Notes: generated from the sequence alone by a model not told the origin. Shown: positions 18,714 to 29,846, counted from the first letter of the stretch. The stretch is DNA of 64,000 nt from Massilia sp. YIM B02763 (GCF_030412015.1 NZ_JASNRD010000002.1:421867-485866), one strand, 5' to 3'. Numbers and translations: made by a program.

Positions 18714-20045
18714 TCAGAATAATTCGTCCTTGGCGATCCCGGCAAACGTTTCGAAGTAGTCCGGGAACGTCTTGGCCACGCATTTCGGGTCGTTGATGCG
18801 CATCGCGTTGCCGCGCCGCGCCTTGCCGTCCAGCGAGGCCAGCGAGAAGCACATCGCCATGCGGTGGTCGTCGTAGGTGTCGATGGTGGCCGGCAGCAGC
18901 TCTTCCGGCGGTGTCACGCTGATGTAGTCCAGGCCCTCCTCCACCGTCGCGCCGACCTTGCGCAGCTCCGTCGCCATCGCGGCCAGGCGGTCCGTTTCCT
19001 TCACGCGCCAGCTGGCGATGTTGCGCAGCGTGCTGGTGCCGTCGGCGTATAGCGCGGCCACGGCGATCGTCATGGCGGCGTCCGGGATGTGGTTGAAGTC
19101 GGCGTCGATGGCTTTCAGGACGCCGTTGGCACTTGCTTCTATCCAATTATCGCCACGGGTGATCACAGCGCCCATGCGCTCGAGCGCGTCGGCGAAGCGC
19201 ACGTCGCCCTGGATGGAATCCTTGCCCACGCCTTCCACGCGCACGGGGCCGCCGGCGATGGCGCCCGCGGCCAGGAAGTAGGAAGCCGACGAGGCGTCGC
19301 CCTCGACGTGGATGCTGCCCGGACTCTTGTACTGCTGGCCGGGCTGCACGGTGAACGAGGACCAGCCGTCCTGGTCGACCGTCACGCCGAAACGGCGCAT
19401 CAGGTTCAGCGTGATCTCGATGTACGGCTTGGAGATCAGTTCGCCGACCACGTCGATGGTGATCGCGTGGTCCCTGGCCATCAGCGGCGCCGCCATCAGC
19501 AGGGCCGTCAGGAACTGGCTCGACACGTTGCCGCGCACGGCCATGCGGTTGGCTGCAATGTGGCCGCGGCGGATGCGCAGCGGCGGATAGCCCGGGTTGC
19601 CCGTGTACTCGATCTGGGCGCCGACCTCGTTCAGCGCATCGACCAGGTCGCCGATCGGGCGCTCGTGCATGCGCTCGACGCCATGCAGCGTGTAGTCGCC
19701 GCCGATCACGGCCAGCGCCGCCGTCAGCGGGCGGATCGCGGTGCCGGCATTGCCCATGAAGAGGTCGGCCTCGTGCACGGGCAACTTGCCGCCGGCGCCG
19801 TGCACGACGTGGGTGCGCTCGTCCAGCTGTTCCCAGCGGATGCCGAGCGCGTGCAGCGCTTGCAGCATGACGAGGGTGTCGTCCGAGGCCAGCAGGTCGT
19901 GGATCGTGGTCGTGCCTTCGCACAGCGCCGCCAGCAGCAGCGTGCGGTTGGAGATGCTCTTCGAACCCGGCAGGCGCACCGTGCCGGCCACGCGCATGAC
20001 GGGTTCGAGGTCGATATGCTGGGGATAGTGCTTGGTCTGTGTCAT
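18714..20045 (-). CDS. aroA: 5-enolpyruvylshikimate-3-phosphate synthase
   Basis: A 443-residue enzyme of the shikimate pathway joining shikimate-3-phosphate and PEP. Signatures are [17 protein letters not shown] (substrate Lys/Ser), [17 protein letters not shown], and [13 protein letters not shown] near the end. The ATG at [11 protein letters not shown] is preceded by AGGAAATG-type sequence and lies 7 bp after tyrA; the longer frame would overlap tyrA by 86 bp and is unlikely. Gly in GNAGTAIRP is the usual class I residue. Confidence 0.95.
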   Translation of the reverse strand: MTQTKHYPQHIDLEPVMRVAGTVRLPGSKSISNRTLLLAALCEGTTTIHDLLASDDTLVMLQALHALGIRWEQLDERTHVVHGAGGKLPVHEADLFMGNAGTAIRPLTAALAVIGGDYTLHGVERMHERPIGDLVDALNEVGAQIEYTGNPGYPPLRIRRGHIAANRMAVRGNVSSQFLTALLMAAPLMARDHAITIDVVGELISKPYIEITLNLMRRFGVTVDQDGWSSFTVQPGQQYKSPGSIHVEGDASSASYFLAAGAIAGGPVRVEGVGKDSIQGDVRFADALERMGAVITRGDNWIEASANGVLKAIDADFNHIPDAAMTIAVAALYADGTSTLRNIASWRVKETDRLAAMATELRKVGATVEEGLDYISVTPPEELLPATIDTYDDHRMAMCFSLASLDGKARRGNAMRINDPKCVAKTFPDYFETFAGIAKDELF

Positions 20046-20052
20046 TTCCTGC

Positions 20053-20961
20053 TCATTTTCCTGATTCTTGGTCCGCGTTCGGCGGAGGCTCCGCCGCTTC
20101 GATCGCTTCGATCCACGCGCAGCGGGCACGCTGGGCATTGGCGTACACGGCTTCCAGCGCCGGGCCGTCGCCGGCGGCGAGATGGGTGCGCAAATTGCTT
20201 AGTTGGGCCACGTAGGCATCGAGTTCCCCCAGCAGCGCATCGCGGTTGGCGAGGCTGATGTCGCGCCACATCTCGGGCGATGAGCCGGCGATACGGGTGA
20301 AGTCGCGAAAGCCGCTCGCCGCATACTGGAACAGCAGCTCGGCGTGGGGCTTCTTCGCGATGTCGTCCACCAGCGCATAGGCGAGCAGGTGCGGCAGGTG
20401 GCTGACGGCGGCGAACACGCGGTCGTGTTCCTTGGCCGACAGCATGTGGATGATCGCCCCGCAGCGGCGCCAGGCCTCGGCCACGCGCGCCACGACGGCC
20501 CCGTCGTTCTCGGGCAGCGCGCTCAAGACCACCTTCTTGCCGCGGTAGAGGTCGGGGATCGCGGCGTCCGGCCCGTTCGACTCGCGCCCGGCGATCGGGT
20601 GGCCCGGCACGAACTGGCCGATGCGTTCGCCCAGCACGGCGCGCGCGGCCGCGACCACGTCCGACTTGGTGCTGCCGGCGTCGGTGACGATGGTGTGGGC
20701 ATCGAGATGCGGCAGCAGGGATGCCAGGATGGCCGCCGTCTGCGCCACCGGCGCCGCCACCAGCACCAGGTCGGCGCCCGCCAGCGCGGCGCCGGGATCG
20801 GTCGCGGCCTCGTCGACGATGCCGAGCTCCAGGGCACGTGCCAGCGCCTGCGGCGAGCGCTCCAGGCCGACGACGGTGCGCACGGCGCCGGCCGCCTTCA
20901 GGCCCAGCGCGAACGACCCGCCGATCAGGCCGGCGCCGACGATGACGACTTTATCGAACAT
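20053..20961 (-). CDS. tyrA: prephenate dehydrogenase
   Basis: A 302-residue NAD(P)-dependent dehydrogenase making 4-hydroxyphenylpyruvate for tyrosine. The N-terminal Rossmann motif is [14 protein letters not shown]. The catalytic region includes DAGSTKSDV and [14 protein letters not shown], and [11 protein letters not shown] follows. No chorismate mutase or ACT domain is fused. It starts on the base next to the hisC stop, so translation is probably coupled. Confidence 0.94.
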   Translation of the reverse strand: MFDKVVIVGAGLIGGSFALGLKAAGAVRTVVGLERSPQALARALELGIVDEAATDPGAALAGADLVLVAAPVAQTAAILASLLPHLDAHTIVTDAGSTKSDVVAAARAVLGERIGQFVPGHPIAGRESNGPDAAIPDLYRGKKVVLSALPENDGAVVARVAEAWRRCGAIIHMLSAKEHDRVFAAVSHLPHLLAYALVDDIAKKPHAELLFQYAASGFRDFTRIAGSSPEMWRDISLANRDALLGELDAYVAQLSNLRTHLAAGDGPALEAVYANAQRARCAWIEAIEAAEPPPNADQESGK

Positions 20962-22065
20962 TCAGGCCAGCGCCTTCTTCAGTGCCGCAATCAGCGCCGC
21001 GTTCTCTTCCGGCAGGCCGATCGAGATGCGCAGCCATTGCGGCAGGCCGTAGGCGCCGACCGGGCGCACGATGACGCCCTGCTTGAGCAGCGCCACGTTG
21101 ACGCGGCTGCCGGCCGCATCGTCGTCGCCCACCTTCACGAGCACGAAGTTGCCGTAGGACGGCACGTACTCCAGCTTGAGCTCTTCGAACGCGGCGACCA
21201 GCTGCGCATAGCCGGCGCGGTTGTTCTCGAAGCCCTTCTGCAGGAAGGCCTTGTCGTTCAGCGCGGCGATGGCGGCCGCCTGGGCCAGCGAGTTGACGTT
21301 GAACGGCTGGCGCACGCGGTTCATCAGGTCGGTCACGCCCGGCTGGGCGATGGCGAAGCCCACGCGCAGGCCGGCCAGGCCGTAGGCCTTGGAGAAGGTG
21401 CGCGAGACGATCAGGTTCGGGTACTTGCGCACCCACTGGGTCGACTCGAACTGGTCCTTCGCTTCCAGGTATTCGTTGTAGGCCTCGTCCAGCACGACCA
21501 CGACGTGCGCCGGCACCTTGTCCAGGAAGGCTTCGATCTCGGCGGCCGGAATGAAGGTGCCGGTCGGGTTGTTCGGGTTGGCGACGTAGACGAGGCGCGT
21601 GTCCGCCTCGACCGCGGCCAGCATGGCGTCCAGGTCATGGCCGAAGCCCTTGGCCGGGGCGGCGATGCCGCGCGCGCCGACGCCCTGCGCGGCCAGCGCG
21701 TAGATCGCGAACGCGTACTGCGAGAACACGACCGATTCGCCCGTGCGCACGAACGCGTGAGCGGCGATCTCGAGGATGTCGTTGGAGCCGTTGCCGAGGG
21801 TGATCCACTCGGCCGGCACGTCGTAGCGCTTGGCCAGCGCGGCCTTCAGCTCGAAGCCGTTGGCGTCCGGATAGCGGCCGAGCTCCGCGGCCGCCGCGAT
21901 CATCGCGGCCTTGGCCGATTCCGGCATGCCGAACGGATTCTCGTTGGACGCCAGCTTGACGATGCTGGCTTCCTCGAGCCCGTATTCGCGGGCGGTTTCG
22001 GAAATGGGCTTGCCTGCCTGGTAGGGGGCGATGGCACGGATATAGTCTGGACCGAATTGCGACAT
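20962..22065 (-). CDS. hisC: histidinol-phosphate / aromatic aminotransferase
   Basis: A 367-residue class I/II PLP aminotransferase. ASNENPFGMP and LGNGSNDILE mark the N-terminal half, DEAYNEYLE supplies the PLP-contacting Asp and Tyr, and RTFSKAYGLAGLRVG contains the PLP lysine. Lying between pheA and tyrA it is the HisC2 type, which can transaminate histidinol phosphate and aromatic keto acids. I start at MSQFGPDYIRAI; the upstream extension is not family-like. Confidence 0.93.
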   Translation of the reverse strand: MSQFGPDYIRAIAPYQAGKPISETAREYGLEEASIVKLASNENPFGMPESAKAAMIAAAAELGRYPDANGFELKAALAKRYDVPAEWITLGNGSNDILEIAAHAFVRTGESVVFSQYAFAIYALAAQGVGARGIAAPAKGFGHDLDAMLAAVEADTRLVYVANPNNPTGTFIPAAEIEAFLDKVPAHVVVVLDEAYNEYLEAKDQFESTQWVRKYPNLIVSRTFSKAYGLAGLRVGFAIAQPGVTDLMNRVRQPFNVNSLAQAAAIAALNDKAFLQKGFENNRAGYAQLVAAFEELKLEYVPSYGNFVLVKVGDDDAAGSRVNVALLKQGVIVRPVGAYGLPQWLRISIGLPEENAALIAALKKALA

Positions 22066-22105
22066 GGGATGCTCTCTAGCGTTTTCTGAAAATGGTTCGT
22101 GAAGC

Positions 22106-23176
22106 TTACAGGCCGACCGGATAGGAGCCGAGTACTTTGAAGAAGGCGGCATTCGCTTTCAGCTCGCCCAGCGCGAGGCCGACCGGTGCGTCGTCGAGGT
22201 GGCCTTCGATGTCGACGTAGAAGTAGTACTCCCACGTACCGACGCGCGCAGGGCGCGATTCGAAGCGCGTCATCGACACGCCGTGCTTGGCCAGCGGCGC
22301 CAGCAGGTTGTACACGGCGCCCGCCTTGTTCGGCACGGCCAGCACGATCGAGGTACGGTCCTGGCCCGAGCGGCCCGTGGCCTGGCGCCCGATCACGACG
22401 AAGCGGGTGCGGTTGTGCGGGTCGTCCTGGATATGGGCCTGGACGACGCCCAGCTTGTACTGCTCGCCCGCCATCTCGCTGGCGATCGCGGCGACGGTCG
22501 GGTCCTGGCTCGCCAGCACGGCCGCCTCGGCATTCGACGCCACGGCGCGGCGCTCGAGGTGCGGATAGTGCTGGTTCAGCCATACCTGGCACTGGGCCAG
22601 CGCCTGCGAATGGGCGCACACGACGGTCACGCCTTCCATGGCGCCCGTCTTCGTCATGAGGCTGTGGTGGACGGGGATCGATACTTCGCCGCTGATGATG
22701 CTGGTGGTGGCCAGCATCAGGTCGAGCGTGCGGTTGATGGCGCCTTCCGAGGAGTTCTCGACGGGCACGACGCCATAATCCGCGGTGCCGGCCTCGGTGG
22801 CGCGGAACACCTCGTCGATCGAGATGCACGGCAAGCCTTCGACGGCGCTGCCGAACTGCTGGAACACGGCCTGCTCGCTGAAGGTGCCGGTGGGGCCGAG
22901 GTAGGCGACCGTGACGCGCTTTTCCAGCGCGCGGCAGGACGACATGATCTCGCGGAAGATGGTCTGCACGTCGCGGTCGTGCAGCGGGCCCGGATTGCGC
23001 TCGGCGACGCCGCGCAGCACCTGGGCTTCGCGTTCGGGGCGGAACACGGGCGCCTTCGTCTCGGCCTTGACGTGGCCGACTTCCTGCGCGACCTTGCCGC
23101 GCTGGGAAAGGAGGTCGAGGATTTGCGCGTCGATCGCATCGATCCGGTCGCGCAGGGGTTTCAGTTTGTCTGTCAT
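22106..23176 (-). CDS. pheA: bifunctional chorismate mutase/prephenate dehydratase (P-protein)
   Basis: A 356-residue enzyme making phenylpyruvate. An AroQ-type chorismate mutase occupies about residues 5-85 (LRDRIDAIDAQILDLLSQR), the dehydratase runs from YLGPTGTFSEQA to about 270 with the VPVENSSEGAINRTLD signature, and a C-terminal ACT domain contains the regulatory ESRPARVGTWEYYFYVDIEG block, so feedback inhibition by phenylalanine is expected. The gap to hisC is 40 bp. Confidence 0.96.
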   Translation of the reverse strand: MTDKLKPLRDRIDAIDAQILDLLSQRGKVAQEVGHVKAETKAPVFRPEREAQVLRGVAERNPGPLHDRDVQTIFREIMSSCRALEKRVTVAYLGPTGTFSEQAVFQQFGSAVEGLPCISIDEVFRATEAGTADYGVVPVENSSEGAINRTLDLMLATTSIISGEVSIPVHHSLMTKTGAMEGVTVVCAHSQALAQCQVWLNQHYPHLERRAVASNAEAAVLASQDPTVAAIASEMAGEQYKLGVVQAHIQDDPHNRTRFVVIGRQATGRSGQDRTSIVLAVPNKAGAVYNLLAPLAKHGVSMTRFESRPARVGTWEYYFYVDIEGHLDDAPVGLALGELKANAAFFKVLGSYPVGL

Positions 23177-23210
23177 GGTGTGCTCGTGTGGTGCGGTTCT
23201 TCGCTTCCAC

Positions 23211-23314
23211 GTCGTCCCCGCGCAGGCGGGGTCCCAATTTCGTTCGATGGCGCCATCATGCCGGCGTCACGGCTGCGGATGCTCACATTGGGTCCCCGCC
23301 TGCGCGGGGACGAC
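23211..23314. repeat. paired REP-like element, family A (copy 3)
   Basis: Inverted units at 23211-23238 and 23287-23314 fill most of the pheA-serC gap and end 4 bp from the serC stop codon. Confidence 0.88.
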
Positions 23315-23317
23315 GGG

Positions 23318-24409
23318 CTAGCGCCCGGCGAATTCGTTCAAATAATCGACCAGGGCGTGCACGCCCTCGATCGGCATCGCGTTGTAGATCGATGCCCGCA
23401 TACCGCCGACGGACTTGTGGCCCTTCAGTTGCAGCAGCCCGCGCGCCTTGGCGCCGGCCAGGAATTGGTCGTTCAGGGATTCGTCGCGCAGGTAGAACGG
23501 CACGTTCATGCGCGAACGGTTGGCCGGCGCCACGCGGTTCTCGTAGAAATCGTCGGCGTCCAGCGCCGCGTACAGCAGGCGCGCCTTCTCGATGTTGCGG
23601 CGCTCCATCTCGGCCACGCCGCCCAGTTTTTTCAGGTGCGCGAACACGAGGCCGGCGATATAGATCGCGTAGGTCGGCGGCGTATTGAGCATGGAGTCGG
23701 CGTCGGCCACGGCGCGCCAGTTGAACACGCCCGGGCAGATCGGCAGCGCGCTGTCGAGCAGGTCGTCGCGCACGATGGCCAGCGTCAGGCCCGCCGGGCC
23801 GATGTTCTTCTGGGCGCCGGCGAAGATCACGCCGTACTTCGACACGTCGATGGCGCGCGACAGGATGTGCGAGGACATGTCGGCCACCAGCGGCACGTCC
23901 CCCTGCGCGGTCGGCACGAAGTCGAACTCGACGCCGTCGATGGTCTCGTTGGTGCACACGTGCAGGTAGGCGGCGTCGGGCGTCAACTTCCATTCGTCCT
24001 GCGCCGGCACGGCCGTGAAGCCGTTCGCCTCGCCCGACGCGGCCACGTTGACGTTGGCGTAGCGCCGCGCTTCCTGGATGGACTTGCCCGACCACGAGCC
24101 CGTGTGGACGAAGTCGATCGTCGCGGGCTGGGGCTTCCTGCCCAGCAGGTTCAGGGGCACGAAGGAATTCTGGCCCAGTCCCCCGCCCTGCAGGAACAGC
24201 ACCTTGTAGTTGGACGGGATGGCGAGCAGTTCGCGCAGGTCGGCTTCGGCCTGGCGGTGGATGGCGATGAATTCGGGGCCGCGGTGGCTCATCTCCATCA
24301 CGGACATGCCGCTGCCGTGCCAGTCGAGCATCTCGCTGGCGGCCTGCCGCAGCACTTCCTTGGGCAGGACGGCGGGGCCGGCGGAAAAATTGAATACCTG
24401 GTTCGTCAA
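23318..24409 (-). CDS. serC: phosphoserine aminotransferase
   Basis: A 363-residue PLP enzyme for serine and pyridoxine synthesis. [14 protein letters not shown] at the N-terminus, [10 protein letters not shown], and [17 protein letters not shown] with the PLP lysine are all canonical. The C-terminal [16 protein letters not shown] block is complete. It sits upstream of pheA in the standard gyrA-serC-pheA order. Confidence 0.96.
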   Translation of the reverse strand: MTNQVFNFSAGPAVLPKEVLRQAASEMLDWHGSGMSVMEMSHRGPEFIAIHRQAEADLRELLAIPSNYKVLFLQGGGLGQNSFVPLNLLGRKPQPATIDFVHTGSWSGKSIQEARRYANVNVAASGEANGFTAVPAQDEWKLTPDAAYLHVCTNETIDGVEFDFVPTAQGDVPLVADMSSHILSRAIDVSKYGVIFAGAQKNIGPAGLTLAIVRDDLLDSALPICPGVFNWRAVADADSMLNTPPTYAIYIAGLVFAHLKKLGGVAEMERRNIEKARLLYAALDADDFYENRVAPANRSRMNVPFYLRDESLNDQFLAGAKARGLLQLKGHKSVGGMRASIYNAMPIEGVHALVDYLNEFAGR

Positions 24410-24419
24410 GGCTGCTTCC

Positions 24420-24977
24420 TTACTTGCCGGTGACGTCTTGCATGCTCTCGGCCATGAATTTCTCCATGCGCGGCGCCATGACGCGATTACCGATCTCCAT
24501 GCTGCGGCCCATCAGCTGGGGCATCTTGGCCAGCATCTTCTGGCCCAGCGGCGAGGCGTAGAAGGCGGTCAGCTGGCGGATCTCGTCGAGCGTATAGGTC
24601 TCCGCGTACACGGGCACCATCTCGTTCACCATGTCGTTGATCAGGGTCGGGTCGGCGAACACGGCGTGCAGGCGCGCCTGCATCTTCGGCGCGTCCTGCT
24701 GGAACTTCTTGAGCGCCTCGGCCTTCTGCTTCTCGTCCAGCTTGGGATTGTTCTTGACGGCGGCGGCGACCGATTGCGCCATCTGCGCCGGCATGCGCTG
24801 CTCGACCTGCTGGAAGGCGGTGGCCATCGTCTCGCGCACGCGCATCGTCTCCAGCATCTTCTTGGTCGCCTCGACCACCTGCGGATCGGCGGAAGGCAGC
24901 GGCGCGCTGCTCTGCGCAAAGGCGGGAGCGCAGGTGACGAGGATGGCGGAAGCGATGGCGACGACGGCGTTTTTCAC
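24420..24977 (-). CDS. DUF2059 domain-containing exported protein
   Basis: A 185-residue secreted protein. I start at the GTG of [22 protein letters not shown] because it begins a clean signal peptide and AAGGA lies about 6 nt upstream; a longer frame exists but has no such signal. The DUF2059 region covers about residues 90-150 ([21 protein letters not shown], then [19 protein letters not shown]). Function is unknown; proteins of this family are periplasmic and helical. Conserved placement between gyrA and serC in this group. Confidence 0.85.
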   Translation of the reverse strand: MKNAVVAIASAILVTCAPAFAQSSAPLPSADPQVVEATKKMLETMRVRETMATAFQQVEQRMPAQMAQSVAAAVKNNPKLDEKQKAEALKKFQQDAPKMQARLHAVFADPTLINDMVNEMVPVYAETYTLDEIRQLTAFYASPLGQKMLAKMPQLMGRSMEIGNRVMAPRMEKFMAESMQDVTGK

Positions 24978-25103
24978 GGATGTCCTTGGAGGTGGTGGTG
25001 CGGGGAACTCCGATTTTCGCACGAAACTTGCAAAAAATCCTCTTCCTGGTGCGTTTTTCACCAGCCAGCCTCCATGCGGGCCGAATAAACGCATGTCCCG
25101 AAA

Positions 25104-25143
25104 ACGAAAAAAAGCCGCGGGCGCTGATGCGCTCCGCGGCTTT
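25104..25143 (-). terminator. rho-independent terminator of gyrA
   Basis: A GC-rich stem AAAGCCGCGG/CCGCGGCTTT with an inner GCGC pairing and a minus-strand T-run, 20 bp after the gyrA stop. Confidence 0.88.
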
Positions 25144-25163
25144 GGCAGGAAGGACAACGGCGT

Positions 25164-27779
25164 TTATTCCGGTGCCGGCTCCAGCTCGGTTTCCTCGAGG
25201 TCGGTCTCGACCACGCGCTGCAGGCCGGACAGCTTGGTGCCGTCCTCGACCGCGATCAGCGTCACGCCCTGGGTGGCGCGGCCCATCTCGCGGATCTCGG
25301 CCACGCGGGTGCGGATCAGCACGCCGCCGGTCGTGATCAGCATGATCTCGTCGGTTTCCTCGACCAACGTCGCGGCGACGACTTTACCGTTGCGCTCCGT
25401 GGTCTGGATCGCGATCATGCCCTTGGTGCCGCGGCCGTGGCGGGTGTACTCGGCGATCGGGGTGCGCTTGCCGAAGCCGTTCTCGGTGGCGGTGAGCACC
25501 GACTGCTTCTCGTTCTCGGCGACCAGCAGCGCGATCACGTTCTGGCCTTCGTCCAGGTTCATGCCGCGCACGCCGCGCGCGGTGCGGCCCATCGGACGCA
25601 CGTCGTTCTCGTCGAAGCGCACGGCCTTGCCGGCGTCGGAGAACAGCATCACGTCGTGCTTGCCGTCGGTAAGCGCGGCGCCGATCAGGAAGTCGCCCTC
25701 GTCCAGGTCGACGGCGATGATGCCGGCCTTGCGCGGGTTGCTGAAGTCCTTCAGCGGGGTCTTCTTGACGGTGCCCAGGCTCGTCGACATGAACACGTAG
25801 TGATCTTCCGGGAAGCTCGAGTTCTCGCCCGACAGCGGCAGGATCACGGTGATCTTCTCGCCGTCCTGCAGCGGGAACATGTTCACGATCGGCTTGCCGC
25901 GCGAGTTGCGCGAACCCTGCGGCACTTCCCACACCTTCAGCCAGTACATGCGGCCACGGTTGGAGAAGCACAGCATGTAGTCGTGCGTGTTGGCGATGAA
26001 CAGCTGGTCGATCCAGTCCTCGTCCTTGGTCGCCATGGCCTGCTTGCCGCGGCCGCCGCGCTTCTGGGCACGGTATTCGGAAATCGGCTGCGACTTCATG
26101 TAGCCCGTGTGCGACAGCGTGACCACCATGTCCTGCGGCGTGATCAGGTCTTCCGTATCGAGGTCGGACGCATTGTGCTCGATGGCCGAGCGGCGCCCGT
26201 CCTTGCCGTTCTCGGTGTAGTCGGCCTTGATCTGGGCCATTTCGTCGCTGATGATGCTGGTGACGCGTTCCGGGCGGGCCAGGATGTCGAGCAGGTCGGC
26301 GATGTGGGCCATCACTTCCTTGTACTCGTTGACGATCTTGTCCTGCTCCAGGCCGGTCAGGCGCTGCAGGCGCATCTGCAGGATTTCCTGGGCCTGCTCG
26401 TCCGACAGCTTGTACAGGCCGTCGGCCTGCATGCCGTAGTGCTTCGGCAGGTGCTCCGGACGGAAAGCCTCGATGCCGCCGGAAGCGCCCATCTCGGTAC
26501 GGGTCAGCATCTCGCGCACCAGGGACGAATCCCAGGCGCGCTGCATCAGTTCCGTCTTGGCGACCGGCGGGGTCGGCGCGGCCTTGATGATGGCGATGAA
26601 GTCGTCGATGTTCGCCAGCGCGACGGCCAGGCCTTCCAGCATGTGGCCGCGTTCGCGCGCCTTGCGCAGTTCGAACACGGTGCGGCGCGTGACCACTTCG
26701 CGGCGGTGCGACAGGAACGCTTCCAGCATCTGCTTCAGGTTCAGCAGCTTGGGCTGGCCGTTCACGAGCGCGACCATGTTCATGCCGAAGGTGTCCTGCA
26801 GCTGGGTCTGCTTGTACAGGTTGTTCAGCACCACTTCCGGCACTTCGCCGCGCTTCAGTTCGATGACGACGCGCATGCCCGATTTATCCGACTCGTCGCG
26901 GATGTCGGAAATGCCTTCGAGCTTCTTGTCGCGTACGTTCTCGGCGATGCGCTCGAGCAGCGATTTCTTGTTGACCTGGTACGGCAGCTCGTCGACGATG
27001 ATCGCGATGCGGCCGCCATCCTTGCCGTACTCCTCGAAGTGGGTCTTGGCGCGCATCACCACGCGGCCGCGGCCGGTGCGATAACCGTCGCGCACGCCCG
27101 AGACGCCATAGATGATGCCGGCCGTCGGGAAGTCCGGCGCCGGGATCAGTTCGATCAGCTCGTCGATGGTGCAATCCGGGTTCGCGAGCACGTGCAGCGC
27201 GCCGGCGATCACTTCGGACAGGTTGTGCGGCGGGATATTGGTGGCCATGCCCACCGCGATGCCGGACGAGCCGTTGATCAGGAGGTTCGGGATCTTGGTC
27301 GGCAGGACCGTCGGTTCCTTTTCCTTGCCGTCGTAGTTCGGCTGGAAGTCGACGGTGTCCTTGTCGATGTCGGCCAGCAGTTCATTGGAGATCTTGTCGA
27401 GGCGGCACTCGGTGTAACGCATCGCCGCGGCGGAGTCGCCGTCGATCGAACCGAAGTTGCCCTGCCCGTCGACCAGGGTGTAGCGCAGCGAAAAGTCCTG
27501 GGCCATGCGCACCAGGGTGTCATAGATCGACGCGTCGCCGTGCGGGTGGTACTTACCCATCGTGTCGCCGACCACGCGCGCGCACTTCAGGTAGGGACGA
27601 TTCCACACGTTGTTCATCTCGTGCATGGCGTAGAGCACGCGGCGATGCACGGGCTTCAGGCCGTCGCGCACGTCCGGCAGAGCACGGCCCACGATCACGC
27701 TCATCGCGTAATCGAGGTAGCTCTTGCGCATCTCTTCTTCCAGGGAAATTGGAACTGTTTCTTTTGCGAATTGATCCAT
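25164..27779 (-). CDS. gyrA: DNA gyrase subunit A
   Basis: An 871-residue type II topoisomerase subunit that cuts and rejoins DNA. The catalytic Tyr122 is in AAMRYTE. The winged-helix/tower core ends near residue 510, and the C-terminal domain is a beta-pinwheel with the GyrA box QKRGGRGK. The quinolone region reads [12 protein letters not shown]. Numbering coincides with E. coli, so the residue at position 83 is Ala instead of Ser, while Asp87 is kept. The acidic C-tail ([14 protein letters not shown]) is normal. Only subunit A is here. Confidence 0.97.
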   Translation of the reverse strand: MDQFAKETVPISLEEEMRKSYLDYAMSVIVGRALPDVRDGLKPVHRRVLYAMHEMNNVWNRPYLKCARVVGDTMGKYHPHGDASIYDTLVRMAQDFSLRYTLVDGQGNFGSIDGDSAAAMRYTECRLDKISNELLADIDKDTVDFQPNYDGKEKEPTVLPTKIPNLLINGSSGIAVGMATNIPPHNLSEVIAGALHVLANPDCTIDELIELIPAPDFPTAGIIYGVSGVRDGYRTGRGRVVMRAKTHFEEYGKDGGRIAIIVDELPYQVNKKSLLERIAENVRDKKLEGISDIRDESDKSGMRVVIELKRGEVPEVVLNNLYKQTQLQDTFGMNMVALVNGQPKLLNLKQMLEAFLSHRREVVTRRTVFELRKARERGHMLEGLAVALANIDDFIAIIKAAPTPPVAKTELMQRAWDSSLVREMLTRTEMGASGGIEAFRPEHLPKHYGMQADGLYKLSDEQAQEILQMRLQRLTGLEQDKIVNEYKEVMAHIADLLDILARPERVTSIISDEMAQIKADYTENGKDGRRSAIEHNASDLDTEDLITPQDMVVTLSHTGYMKSQPISEYRAQKRGGRGKQAMATKDEDWIDQLFIANTHDYMLCFSNRGRMYWLKVWEVPQGSRNSRGKPIVNMFPLQDGEKITVILPLSGENSSFPEDHYVFMSTSLGTVKKTPLKDFSNPRKAGIIAVDLDEGDFLIGAALTDGKHDVMLFSDAGKAVRFDENDVRPMGRTARGVRGMNLDEGQNVIALLVAENEKQSVLTATENGFGKRTPIAEYTRHGRGTKGMIAIQTTERNGKVVAATLVEETDEIMLITTGGVLIRTRVAEIREMGRATQGVTLIAVEDGTKLSGLQRVVETDLEETELEPAPE

Positions 27780-28207
27780 TGGCGGGTCGACTGCTTTCAG
27801 GCTGTGATTGTGGATTTCAAGCCCATGATTTTACCACGCGCGCTATACCAGCAGCACATTTTCCAGGCAAGCCCCGCCCGATAACGAATGCGCACAATTA
27901 ACGGTTTGACACATGCTTGTCATAAACCTTCGTCAAGCTTGCACGCTGTTCACAACACGTTGTTGCGCAGAAACAACGAGGCCAAACGCATGCACCGTAA
28001 TTGAGCAGGCGTTGGTCGTATGGATGGTGTGTGTGTGGCAAAATGGCCGAGAAGTTAATTGCTTGTTTCACAATGCGAAACAAACCGGCCGCAGCAGATG
28101 TTAATATTCTGCTCACATAATGCGCTCGCGTGATGGCGTCGACATGATCGACAAATACTGACGTGTGGTTTCGCATCGCGAAGATTTTACCGAAAGGAAG
28201 AAAAAAT
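27780..28207. other. 428-bp gyrA/ompA divergent intergenic region
   Basis: No gene is visible. It must carry the divergent promoters of gyrA and the OmpA-family gene. A TTGACA hexamer lies near 27906, followed at short range by an inverted repeat (TGACA...TGTCA). A palindrome TTGTTTC/GAAACAA is at 28063-28083. The long leader of the OmpA gene ends in AAGGAAG before its ATG. Confidence 0.45.
28063..28083. promoter_or_regulatory. palindrome upstream of the OmpA-family gene
   Basis: TTGTTTC and GAAACAA are perfect 7-bp arms around 7 nt, 125 bp before the start codon. It could be an operator or an RNA stem in the leader. Confidence 0.35.
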
Positions 28208-28915
28208 ATGAATAAATTGGCAACCCTCGTGCTCGCAGCCACGGCAGCGATGGCCGGCACCGTCCACGCGCAGAGCGCCCCGCCGTACGCGCCGCTGACC
28301 ACCGACATCCAGGCCAACAAGCCGTACAGCGCCTACGTGCAAGACGCCCGCGGCGTGATCGTCCGCACTCCTTTCGGTCTGTGCGTGCGCACCGGCTACT
28401 GGACCCCGGCCGACGCGGTCCCGGGCTGCGACGCGCCGCTGTGCGTCGAGCCGGAACGCCTGGAAAACGGCAAGTGCGTTGCCCCGCCGCCGCCGGCAGC
28501 ACCGGCTCCGCAAGCCCCGGCTCCGGTCACTGCCCCGGCTCCGGTCCCGACCTCGGAAAAAGTGAGCTACTCGGCTGACGCCTTCTTCGACTTCGACAAG
28601 GCCGTCCTGAAGCCGGCCGGCCAGGCATCGCTGGACGACCTGGTGAGCAAGCTGAAGGACATCAACCTGGAAGTCATCATCGCCGTCGGCCACACCGACT
28701 CGGTGGGCACCGATGCCTACAACCAGAAGCTGTCGGTGCGCCGCGCCGAAGCCGTCAAGGCCTACCTGCAGGGCAAGGGCGTGGAATCGAGCCGCATCTA
28801 CACCGAAGGCAAGGGCGAAAGCCAGCCGGTCGCCGACAACAAGACCGCCGAAGGCCGCGCCAAGAACCGCCGCGTGGAAATCGAAGTCGTGGGTACCCGC
28901 AGCACCCAGCAGTAA
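28208..28915 (+). CDS. OmpA family outer-membrane/peptidoglycan-binding protein
   Basis: A 235-residue exported protein with a signal peptide (residues 1-22, ending TVHAQ), a small Cys-containing N-terminal domain (CVRTGYW...GCDAPLCVEPERLENGKC, four cysteines) and a Pro/Ala linker. The OmpA C-terminal peptidoglycan-binding domain follows (about 118-235: FFDFDKAVLKP, VGHTDSVGTDAYNQKLSVRRA, KNRRVEIEVVG). There is no beta-barrel, so it is probably periplasmic or peptidoglycan-tethered. A strong terminator follows. The abundant-protein codon use and good AAGGAAG site suggest high expression. Confidence 0.92.
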   Translation: MNKLATLVLAATAAMAGTVHAQSAPPYAPLTTDIQANKPYSAYVQDARGVIVRTPFGLCVRTGYWTPADAVPGCDAPLCVEPERLENGKCVAPPPPAAPAPQAPAPVTAPAPVPTSEKVSYSADAFFDFDKAVLKPAGQASLDDLVSKLKDINLEVIIAVGHTDSVGTDAYNQKLSVRRAEAVKAYLQGKGVESSRIYTEGKGESQPVADNKTAEGRAKNRRVEIEVVGTRSTQQ

Positions 28916-28934
28916 TTCCGGCTTCGCCGAACGA

Positions 28935-28960
28935 AACCCCGCTGCGGCGGGGTTTTTTTT
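28935..28960 (+). terminator. rho-independent terminator of the OmpA-family gene
   Basis: CCCCGC, loop TGCG, GCGGGG then eight T, 20 bp after the stop. Confidence 0.93.
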
Positions 28961-28986
28961 ATGGTGATTCCCAACACCGAAGCAAC

Positions 28987-29065
28987 GTCGTTCCTGCGTA
29001 GGCAGGAACCCATACGCCGCAGACCACGGTCGCTCAGCATGGGTTCCCGCCTGCGCGGGAACGAC
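28987..29065. repeat. paired REP-like element, family A variant (copy 4)
   Basis: Inverted units (TTCCTGCGTAGGCAGGAA core on the left, TTCCCGCCTGCGCGGGAA on the right) between the OmpA gene terminator and ubiG. Paired substitutions keep the hairpins. Confidence 0.85.
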
Positions 29066-29126
29066 GGTGGATGACTTTTCCGCAATTTGCCCCGTCATCC
29101 GCAGCAATTCCGCTATTATTTGACCT

Positions 29127-29834
29127 ATGACTACGACTACCAACGCCGATCCTTTAGAGATCCAGAAATTCAGCGAACTGGCCCACCGCTGGTGGGACCC
29201 GACGTCCGAGTTCCGTCCGCTGCACGACATCAACCCCCTGCGCCTCGAATGGATCAACGCGCGCGCGCCGCTGGCGGGCAAGAACGTGATCGACATCGGT
29301 TGCGGCGGCGGCATCCTGGCCGAATCGATGGCGCGCAAGGGCGCCAAGGTCACGGGCATCGACCTGTCGAAGAAGGCGCTGAAGGTCGCCGACCTGCACA
29401 GCCTGGAGTCGGGCGTGGAGGTGCGCTACAAGCTGATCGCCGCCGAGGAGATGGCGGCCGAGGAAGCGGGCCAGTACGACGTCGTCACCTGCATGGAAAT
29501 GCTGGAACACGTGCCGGATCCGGCCGCGATCGTGCGCGCCGCCGCCACGCTGGCCAAGCCGGGCGGCAAGGTGTTCTTCTCGACGCTGAACCGCAATCCG
29601 AAGTCCTACCTGTTCGCCGTCATCGGCGCCGAATACGTGCTGCGCATGCTGCCGCGCGGGACCCACGACTACGCCAAGTTCATCACGCCGGCCGAGTTGT
29701 CCGGCTTCGTGCGCGATGCGGGACTGCTGGTGGACGGCTTGAAGGGCCTGACCTACAATCCGCTGACCAAGATTTACTCGCTCAACCAGGACACCGACGT
29801 GAACTACATGGTGGCCTGCTCCAAGCCGCTCTGA
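29127..29834 (+). CDS. ubiG: ubiquinone biosynthesis O-methyltransferase
   Basis: A 235-residue SAM methyltransferase carrying out both O-methylations of ubiquinone synthesis, membrane-associated. SAM motif I is [16 protein letters not shown], and [11 protein letters not shown] and [21 protein letters not shown] are UbiG hallmarks. The start is preceded by a weak site. It lies 12 bp before the HAD phosphatase, a conserved pair. Confidence 0.95.
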   Translation: MTTTTNADPLEIQKFSELAHRWWDPTSEFRPLHDINPLRLEWINARAPLAGKNVIDIGCGGGILAESMARKGAKVTGIDLSKKALKVADLHSLESGVEVRYKLIAAEEMAAEEAGQYDVVTCMEMLEHVPDPAAIVRAAATLAKPGGKVFFSTLNRNPKSYLFAVIGAEYVLRMLPRGTHDYAKFITPAELSGFVRDAGLLVDGLKGLTYNPLTKIYSLNQDTDVNYMVACSKPL

Positions 29835-29846
29835 CTTCGTTTCTTC

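Noticed and set aside
27900..27930. TTGACA near 27906 as a strong promoter for the OmpA-family gene
   Set aside because: No -10 hexamer lies at 16-18 bp; the hexamer is better explained as part of a small inverted repeat. Kept only as a comment on the intergenic region.
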